This document shows positions 61,201-64,000 of a stretch of DNA of 64,000 nucleotides, piece after piece. Origin of the DNA: Liolophura sinensis (Eukaryota > Mollusca > Polyplacophora > Chitonida > Chitonidae); the NCBI RefSeq assembly GCF_032854445.1, contig NC_088304.1, positions 10,675,704 to 10,739,703 on the forward strand. The letters run 5' to 3'. How positions within the stretch are numbered: position 1 is the stretch's first letter; each line of letters starts with the position of its first letter. The translations under genes were made by a program, and so were the position numbers. The notes below the pieces were generated by a model. The model searched no databases. It had not been told where the DNA came from and was given only the letters and a program-made list of their open reading frames with translations.

Positions 61201-64000
61201 TTAATGTCAGATTCGTAGTTAGGGCAATTAGGGTTCATTCTATTTATCAGGATGTGCCAATGCTATCAGAATGTATGTGTCATCATTGTTCACATAAAAA
61301 TGTGGTTTGTACTGCTCTTTTTCAAAACTTTCCAAATGGTGTTTGTAAGTACAATAAAAGTCTATTAAAGCTAGATTTTGGCATTAAGGCTTAATGGATC
61401 CTGAATTTCCATACATGCACAATGGAAACTTTGTTATTACCCAACATTTCCTTAGTGTTCACAGAGAATAAGATTTATGCAGTCATGGTATATGGCAAGT
61501 GTTTCATGCAGCATCATCATTATGTTTTTATTACCCATTGTCTGCCTAGCTTTCTCTGTCTACGAACATGACTACTGCAAAAGTTAATATTCTCAAGCAC
61601 TACATTAATGAATAAACAGTTTGAAGAAATAAATAAATGAATTGTTTCGTTTGCATGTTTTAGGTCTTGTGGAGTTTATGTGGAGCAAGCCTCACTTTCA
61701 GACTCTGCTGACATCAGTGATGCTCTGTAAATGCTTGAAATCAAGACTCTGGGAGAATTCCAAGTTCATCACCAAACAACTTGAGGGCATCGGTACTATT
61801 ACTTCACTGTACTCATCCATTTATTCAAGTCACTTTTGTACAAACATGTTGCAACTAGTGGAAACATGTTATGATTATAATGTTGCAATGTCATTTTGGG
61901 TTATTGTCATAATTTCATTCACCCTTTCCATTCATGACAGGAGTGTGATGGCTATATGTTAAATATAACCATGAAAACGACAACATAGGATCAGTATTTG
62001 AATGTTGGATTTAGATTTGATAATTGACACACATTATTTGTTAACAGACATTTGACATCTTTCATGCTAATTTCAAGTTTAATAGTATTAAAACAGCAAT
62101 AAACTTGATAGCACCTTATTGAAATGTATGGTATGAGACAGAGTGGCATCAGGGACCTGACAAGATTTCGCATTAGCCAGTTAAGTGGAAAATACAACCC
62201 TTTTTATTCTAGTGTTCAGTATCTGGTGCTGGAATTTTCATGAAAGGTGTTTAATATCCAGTAAATCGATTAAAATTTTTTCTTACATTTAAATCATTTT
62301 CAATAATTGATATAAATTTTTGGCTATAAATGTGACTGCATGAGCAGCTTTAATCATACTAGTTTTCACTTTTCTCCTCTCGCAGGCCCTATGCTGTCTA
62401 ATGCCTTTGTCAATGCTGGCATTACAAGTTTTCAGAAGATTGAGGAAACAAATCCCAGAGAATTAGAGCTGGTAATCTAATCTGATATCACCAAATGAAA
62501 AGTTTAATCCAGTGTATTTATGACTCTAATTCCTCAAGATGAAAGATCAGCTTTCAGTGGAATTTGTGCATTTTATGTTTTTAAACAAAACTACATGCAC
62601 ATCGGTTAGGTTGGCCAGTTTCAGGGCTTCTTCAAAAGTATAATTTAATTCGTGAACATAGAACAATGTGAAAAGCTTCAAGAATTACATGTACATGTGC
62701 AGTATCATGTAACATATTGCTGTATCAGCAACTCAGGGAATTAAGGATCTGTCTTTTTGTTCCTGGCTTAAAGTCAAACTTTGAAATAGGAGTTTAGAGT
62801 TATTTTGGGTCCTACATTTAGATATTAAAATTTTTACGACCATAATATAAATGTTAATCTATTAAGGACAAATGTGTCAGAATTTGAACTTCAGTAGGAA
62901 AACATTATTAATGATAAGGTTTTAAATTTTGATTTATTGTCAGAAATGGCTTTGTTTAAACCGGATCGTGTTGTGTTTCCCTGTTCTTTCTTAGCCTGTT
63001 TCAAACATGCTTGATGCAATAATGGTGAAGCAGTTTGCTCAACCTAATGAAATAAACTCAGTGAAACATGTGATAGGTTAAAAATTGGTATTATTAAATA
63101 CTAATTTGTGTTAATTGACTCCTAACTTAGAAAATGTGAGATAAAGTAGTACATATATGGAATCACAGTGGTAGATCAGAAGGTTTCATGTCTTTGTGTG
63201 CACTGGTGTTAACCCCAAAATGTAAACTTTATAGTCATTGTTAAGTGTTAATTAAACTTCTGAATGGATTGATTTTGAAGGAATGAGTGATCTTCTGTAT
63301 TCATGATTTGTTTCAGATTGTAAATCGACATCCCCCATTTGGTAATCTGTTACGAGATGCTGTCAGCAAACTCCCCAAGTATGAACTCTCAATCGAACAG
63401 GTACATGAACAATCGAACAGTTGTTATCTTTTTGATTTTTGAGTGAGTGAGTGAGTGAGTGCTTGGGGTTCAACGTCGTGCTTAACAATTTTTCAGTCAT
63501 GACAACGAAGGAATCCTTAGAGGGCATGTACTGTGCCTCCTTGTTGCAGGATGGACTTCCACTGCTCTTTTATCTAGTGCTGCTTCACTGAGTCACCCTA
63601 CCAAGAAGGCAAGTAAGGCACCCCGCCCGAGCCATTATGCTGATAGGGGTCAACCAGTCGTAGCACTGTCCCCTTCACGGTGAACGCCAAGTGAGGAAGT
63701 TATAACTTTCTCTTTTAAGGTGCCAGTTTTTGATTTTTGAAGCTTACTTCTTGGACAGATGTACATATATATACCCTAATTCGTCAACCATTTCGCATAT
63801 GAAAGAGCAATTTTCATTCCAATTGTGTAAAAAAAAAAAAGTGTAAGTTTTTCAGCATATTAGAATAATATCCTCAGGATTTGCCTTAATATTCTGTGTT
63901 TCTTTGTCAAGATTGTTAAGTACAGCCCGGTGTCTGCAGAGTTAGCGGTGACTGTGTGCTTGGCCAACCCAGAGTCAGTGAAGTCCAACAAAGCTGTGGG
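40243..64000 (+). CDS. HFM1: HFM1/MER3 meiotic DNA helicase, 5' part, 30 exons, runs off window
   Basis: Exons: 40243-40298, 40987-41168, 41610-41648, 41846-41901, 42284-42455, 43099-43198, 43840-43904, 44162-44224, 44688-44823, 45385-45536, 48145-48225, 48870-49022, 49478-49524, 50366-50519, 51768-51900, 52307-52408, 53314-53459, 54104-54151, 54600-54646, 55192-55325, 56424-56471, 56734-56817, 57729-57820, 58758-58864, 59393-59440, 60973-61070, 61664-61792, 62386-62471, 63317-63400, 63912-64000. This is about 977 codons, near two-thirds of the vertebrate protein. Phases agree throughout except between exons 3 and 4. The product is a superfamily-2 Ski2-like 3'-5' helicase that unwinds recombination intermediates to promote crossovers in meiosis. 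Motifs I (APTGSGKT), II (DEVH), III (SATIP), V and VI (QMIGRAGRP) are intact. The start ATG has A at -3 and G at +4. Confidence 0.93.
40660..40980. repeat. Tandem duplication in HFM1 intron 1
   Basis: Two diverged blocks, about 40675-40790 and 40860-40980, share 'taaagcacc.atcaagaaaa', 'attcaaatt', 'gtcaa/gtcac' and a 'gctatatctg' or 'gctgtatctg' end. The second block runs up to the exon 2 acceptor. Confidence 0.6.
40987..41168 (+). CDS. HFM1: HFM1 exon 2
   Basis: Completes the Val codon and encodes EPLFVSKRRAPCCPEPP, then FDDFLSTPLFQADL and SQLMSQTQRRG. Acceptor TTTTAG, donor GAAG|GTATTG. The N-terminal region is poorly conserved in this family, so support is from phase, splice sites and the open frame. 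Confidence 0.75.
41610..41648 (+). CDS. HFM1: HFM1 exon 3 (tentative)
   Basis: A 39-nt open stretch, SQIGTQNPKSLN, with acceptor TTGGCAG and donor AATG|GTAGTC. Its incoming phase fits exon 2 but its outgoing phase does not fit exon 4. A later donor (AAAAG|GTTATT, exon end 41673) does not repair this. Confidence 0.4.
41846..41901 (+). CDS. HFM1: HFM1 exon 4 (tentative)
   Basis: Reads NGENLDSSTFSSTSERTM in the frame demanded by exon 5 (phase 0 in, phase 2 out; donor TGGA|GTATGG). The incoming phase conflicts with exon 3, so a small exon may be missing or a boundary may be wrong. Confidence 0.5.
42284..42455 (+). CDS. HFM1: HFM1 exon 5
   Basis: LHSQVQGVPNVSRKP and SPEYGSDDDLFSDKPK, an acidic disordered N-terminal segment ending SHHLL before the donor CTG|GTATAT. 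The frame is chosen because it alone keeps exons 6 and 7 open. Confidence 0.75.
43099..43198 (+). CDS. HFM1: HFM1 exon 6
   Basis: APGRPFTQNHCTQRDAPL and following residues to ALTIP. Acceptor CTCCACAG, donor CCAG|GTACGA. Disordered N-terminal region upstream of the helicase core. Confidence 0.75.
43840..43904 (+). CDS. HFM1: HFM1 exon 7
   Basis: DPGCGRGGKQAKLRSVEEIHIL leads into the helicase core. LRSVEEI aligns with the pre-helicase segment of vertebrate HFM1 (LKAVTEI). Confidence 0.8.
44162..44224 (+). CDS. HFM1: HFM1 exon 8: pre-motif I segment
   Basis: RYRDVFNFPYFNIVQSLVLDD matches the family segment FRSIFKEFPYFNYIQS, the Q-motif-like region before the nucleotide-binding loop. Phase requires acceptor CCAGAG rather than the adjacent CCAG. 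Confidence 0.9.
44688..44823 (+). CDS. HFM1: HFM1 exon 9: helicase motif I
   Basis: VLYTDKPMVVCAPTGSGKT contains the Walker A ATP-binding loop, and AVFELAILRLLM follows. Donor TACA|GTGAGT. Confidence 0.96.
45385..45536 (+). CDS. HFM1: HFM1 exon 10: motif Ia and Ib region
   Basis: MAPIKALCSERYLDW, KCKELTGDTEVDD and ANIVTTTP match motifs Ia, Ib and the intervening segment of Ski2-like helicases. Donor CCT|GTAAGT. Confidence 0.96.
45537..48144 (+). other. HFM1 intron 10, 2.6 kb
   Basis: Contains a G tract at about 46213-46231 and a GC-richer block at 46430-46870 with 104- and 120-residue open frames on opposite strands. The block may be an inserted repeat, as its right part (46765-46870) resembles the dispersed family near 22200. 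No product recognised. Confidence 0.45.
48145..48225 (+). CDS. HFM1: HFM1 exon 11: up to motif II
   Basis: EKWDSMTRKWRDNKSLVQ and VRLFLIDE, which joins VH from the next exon to form the DEVH box that coordinates Mg-ATP. Confidence 0.96.
48590..48810 (+). repeat. Intronic repeat shared with 57170-57350
   Basis: Both regions contain 'tgtttattcaagca(t/a)attct' and 'ccaatgcagtttgtctc' or 'ccagcaaaagtagttttgtctc', then '.aaaccaaatt' and 'cataaat..cactg' or 'tataaatcacactg'. It is a diverged dispersed repeat in HFM1 introns 11 and 22. Confidence 0.55.
48870..49022 (+). CDS. HFM1: HFM1 exon 12: motifs II and III
   Basis: VHVLNDDTRGATMEAVISRM completes DEVH, and RFIAISATIPNIED carries motif III. 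Donor GAT|GTAAGT. Confidence 0.96.
49478..49524 (+). CDS. HFM1: HFM1 exon 13
   Basis: IAEWLGSGEDSAVFH plus a split codon, donor CACAG|GTAAGC. It matches the family segment EDIAEWLSDGE after motif III. Confidence 0.93.
50048..50312 (-). mobile_element. tRNA-derived SINE, full-length, minus orientation
   Basis: Runs from 'tttatttgattg' through the body to the complement of the head, 'gagccacggaggccccc'. It ends 53 bp before HFM1 exon 14, antisense to the gene. Confidence 0.9.
50366..50519 (+). CDS. HFM1: HFM1 exon 14: start of helicase domain 2
   Basis: SLGEKYRPVRLRRVVLGY, FKFDISLNYKMAGII and NKPTLV match the linker into the second RecA-like domain. Acceptor GATTTCAG, donor GTG|GTAAAC. Confidence 0.95.
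50877..51070. repeat. (ATTG)n with degenerate repeat body
   Basis: About six 'attg' units at 50877-50900 are followed by a body reading 'ggttttatgagtggaggaag' and 'ggatttgaacacgcgact', the style of a distinct, decayed SINE-like repeat in HFM1 intron 14. Confidence 0.5.
51287..51447 (-). mobile_element. tRNA-derived SINE, 5'-truncated, minus orientation
   Basis: TTTA tail, 'tcaagagtatttcacttata', 'ccagcattatggtgggagga' and 'ccatccgcaggttgctggct', ending at 'cttacggtcggagag'. It lies in HFM1 intron 14. Confidence 0.85.
51768..51900 (+). CDS. HFM1: HFM1 exon 15: motif IV region
   Basis: FCSTRKSVQQAASILVKDSK and ERLVRCANCLRDSKLR match the family motif IV region. Acceptor TTTGTGCAG, donor AGAG|GTAAAA. 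Confidence 0.96.
52307..52408 (+). CDS. HFM1: HFM1 exon 16
   Basis: ELVLCGVGYHHAGLELHDRK and VEELFTAADLPVL. The YHHAGL block is conserved in Ski2-like helicases. Confidence 0.95.
52490..53680. repeat. Intronic repeat copies in HFM1 introns 16 and 17
   Basis: Three diverged copies, near 52490-52640, 52690-52805 and 53555-53685, share 'gattttagaaaggtgttttt' or 'aatcttagaaaggtgttttg', then 'aggtttgc', then 'ctggaaa.ttg' and 'aatatt.t.tgac'. No coding content. HFM1 exon 17 lies between the second and third copies. Confidence 0.5.
53314..53459 (+). CDS. HFM1: HFM1 exon 17: motifs V and VI
   Basis: FATSTLAMGVNLPAHLVVIK is motif V and QMIGRAGRPQ is motif VI with the arginine finger. Donor CAG|GTACCT. 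Confidence 0.97.
54104..54151 (+). CDS. HFM1: HFM1 exon 18
   Basis: FDTSATAVIMTKMCNK follows motif VI as in vertebrate HFM1 (FDTTATAVIMT). Phase 0 on both sides. Confidence 0.94.
54331..54482 (+). mobile_element. SINE fragment, plus orientation
   Basis: 'ttcctctccggtcatacgtg', 'catgtggatggtcgttggtt' and 'tgagtactgcttaaaacatc' with an AAATA-like end. The tRNA head is missing. It lies in HFM1 intron 18. Confidence 0.75.
54600..54646 (+). CDS. HFM1: HFM1 exon 19
   Basis: FKYEALIKGTQLLES plus a split Ser codon. The donor AGCAG|GTCGGT is fixed by phase with exon 20, in preference to the nearby GTATAT. Confidence 0.88.
55192..55325 (+). CDS. HFM1: HFM1 exon 20: winged-helix region
   Basis: LHKHLIEYLNAEICLRTI and ALEWIKSTLLYIRVMKNP match the HLIEHLNAEI segment at the start of the winged-helix domain. 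Confidence 0.96.
55433..55798. mobile_element. Inverted-repeat MITE, uninterrupted copy
   Basis: The ends are diverged inverted copies ('tactgtgcgatgtgacctg' versus 'gagtcacatgatacagtagg' in reverse). It aligns with the split copy at 10488-10603 plus 14701-14910, and at 55580-55587 it shows AGTAGAAG where that copy carries the hAT insertion. It lies in HFM1 intron 20. Confidence 0.75.
56424..56471 (+). CDS. HFM1: HFM1 exon 21
   Basis: DMPVGLTKNQVEKRLQ, winged-helix region. Acceptor TTCCAG, donor CAAG|GTTAGA, phase 1 on both sides. Confidence 0.88.
56734..56817 (+). CDS. HFM1: HFM1 exon 22
   Basis: DMCVRNLNLLLGIELINMDE, then DHFEIQTT. It matches the family segment LCLKNLNDLSSLDLIKMDE. Confidence 0.93.
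57729..57820 (+). CDS. HFM1: HFM1 exon 23
   Basis: ERGRMMARFCITYSSMKKF and SGTVSMSDM align with the family segment EAGRLMAWYYITFETVKKF, leading to the Sec63 domain. Confidence 0.94.
58147..58404 (+). mobile_element. tRNA-derived SINE, full-length, plus orientation
   Basis: Head 'gggcatccgtggctcagttg', box B-like GAGTTCAAATCC, the full body, and tail 'gtacagtgtaaaacaccagt' with AAATA repeats. It lies in HFM1 intron 23. Confidence 0.9.
58758..58864 (+). CDS. HFM1: HFM1 exon 24: Sec63 domain
   Basis: LTVLSSCKEFSDIQLRVTER and LNMLNKDKNRATI match the start of the Sec63 domain. Acceptor CTTACAG, donor TCAG|GTAACC. Confidence 0.94.
59393..59440 (+). CDS. HFM1: HFM1 exon 25
   Basis: RYPMTGKIKSKDMKVN plus TG of a Cys codon, matching RFPMEGRIKTREMKVNC of the family. 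Donor AACTG|GTATGT. Confidence 0.93.
59716..60700. mobile_element. Candidate MITE in HFM1 intron 25
   Basis: 'aaagtacttattattctctg' with 'gaatttattttcacgga' at the left is mirrored at the right by 'gtgaagtatttaattttcat' and 'gaactaattttcgcaga' read in reverse. About 985 bp; the 106-residue frame at 60238-60558 is not convincing as a gene. Confidence 0.5.
60973..61070 (+). CDS. HFM1: HFM1 exon 26: Sec63 domain
   Basis: CLIQAQLGSLTIQDFALAQD and TTKIFRVAQRVAK match the family closely (LIQAQLGCIPIQDFALTQD). Acceptor TGTTTCAG, donor AAAT|GTGAGA. Confidence 0.96.
61664..61792 (+). CDS. HFM1: HFM1 exon 27: Sec63 domain
   Basis: CLVEFMWSKPHFQTLLTSVM and CLKSRLWENSKFITKQLEGI, matching the RCKLWENS segment. 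Donor ATCG|GTACTA. Confidence 0.94.
62386..62471 (+). CDS. HFM1: HFM1 exon 28: Sec63 domain
   Basis: GPMLSNAFVNAGITSFQKIE and ETNPRELEL match the family helix-hairpin segment (SNAIVNAGLTSFKKIEE). Confidence 0.95.
62745..62965. mobile_element. Possible diverged MITE related to 8040-8260
   Basis: The left side 'ggcttaaagtcaaactttga' and the right side 'aaattttgatttattgtcag' then 'aaatggctttgttt' resemble the inverted ends of the element at 8040-8260. The match is weak on the left. Confidence 0.35.
63317..63400 (+). CDS. HFM1: HFM1 exon 29: Sec63 domain
   Basis: IVNRHPPFGNLLRDAVSKLP, then KYELSIEQ, matching LNRHPPFGTQIKE. The last exon bases 'aatcgaacag' recur 14 bp into the intron. Confidence 0.95.
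63441..63718 (+). mobile_element. SINE-like repeat with GAGT tract
   Basis: (GAGT)n followed by 'gcttggggttcaacgtcgtg' and 'caatttttcagtcatgacaa', a repeat body that I recognise as widespread in gastropod and bivalve DNA. It is distinct from the tRNA-headed family elsewhere in the window and lies in HFM1 intron 29. Confidence 0.7.
63912..64000 (+). CDS. HFM1: HFM1 exon 30, cut by window end
   Basis: IVKYSPVSAELAVTVCLANP and onward continues the Sec63 domain after acceptor TGTCAAG. About one third of the expected protein, including the C-terminal tail, lies beyond the window. Confidence 0.88.
   Translation, partial: MVKYSPVSAELAVTVCLANPESVKSNKAV

Overview
This window is animal nuclear DNA. 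It holds two divergently transcribed, intron-rich genes whose splice sites follow the GT-AG rule, embedded in dense mobile-element sequence. The tRNA-headed SINEs with an (AAATA)n tail, the tails reading 'ATTGCCGATGTGG', and the protein similarity suggest a lophotrochozoan, most likely a mollusc. I cannot name the species or class from the sequence.

Left half, minus strand (1441-27136): a complete SH2B-family adaptor gene in seven coding exons. The phases agree across every junction and predict 642 residues. The order is Phe-zipper dimerisation domain, basic/Ser-rich linker, PH domain split over three exons, proline/serine linker, SH2 domain split over two exons, and the conserved C-terminal tyrosine motif. 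Introns 1 and 2 are each almost 10 kb. They contain a 4.1-kb hAT-type DNA transposon relic (10604-14700), a 644-bp array of a 28-bp satellite, a ~160-bp satellite, a long foldback (25525-26131), several MITEs and SINEs. The intron between exons 5 and 6 carries duplicated copies of the exon-5 splice-donor junction.

Middle (27137-40242): no host gene recognised. It contains a dead Ty3/gypsy-type retrotransposon (about 31250-36440, plus strand). A pogo/Tigger-like TA-flanked element interrupts it, that element contains a smaller palindromic MITE, and a second ~550-bp insertion interrupts the RNase H region. SINE pieces and simple repeats fill much of the rest.

Right half, plus strand (40243-64000): the 5' two-thirds of HFM1/MER3, the meiotic Ski2-like DNA helicase. 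Thirty exons are modelled. All helicase motifs (I APTGSGKT, II DEVH, III SATIP, V, VI QMIGRAGRP), the winged-helix region and the start of the Sec63 domain are present. The gene runs off the right edge. One junction near the poorly conserved N terminus (exon 3 to exon 4) does not keep frame in my model.

The two host genes are not known to work together. SH2B acts in receptor-tyrosine-kinase signalling, and HFM1 acts in meiotic crossover formation. I saw no novel gene system. The unusual material is the nested transposons, an in-window empty site for the hAT insertion, the duplicated splice-donor junctions and the foldback.
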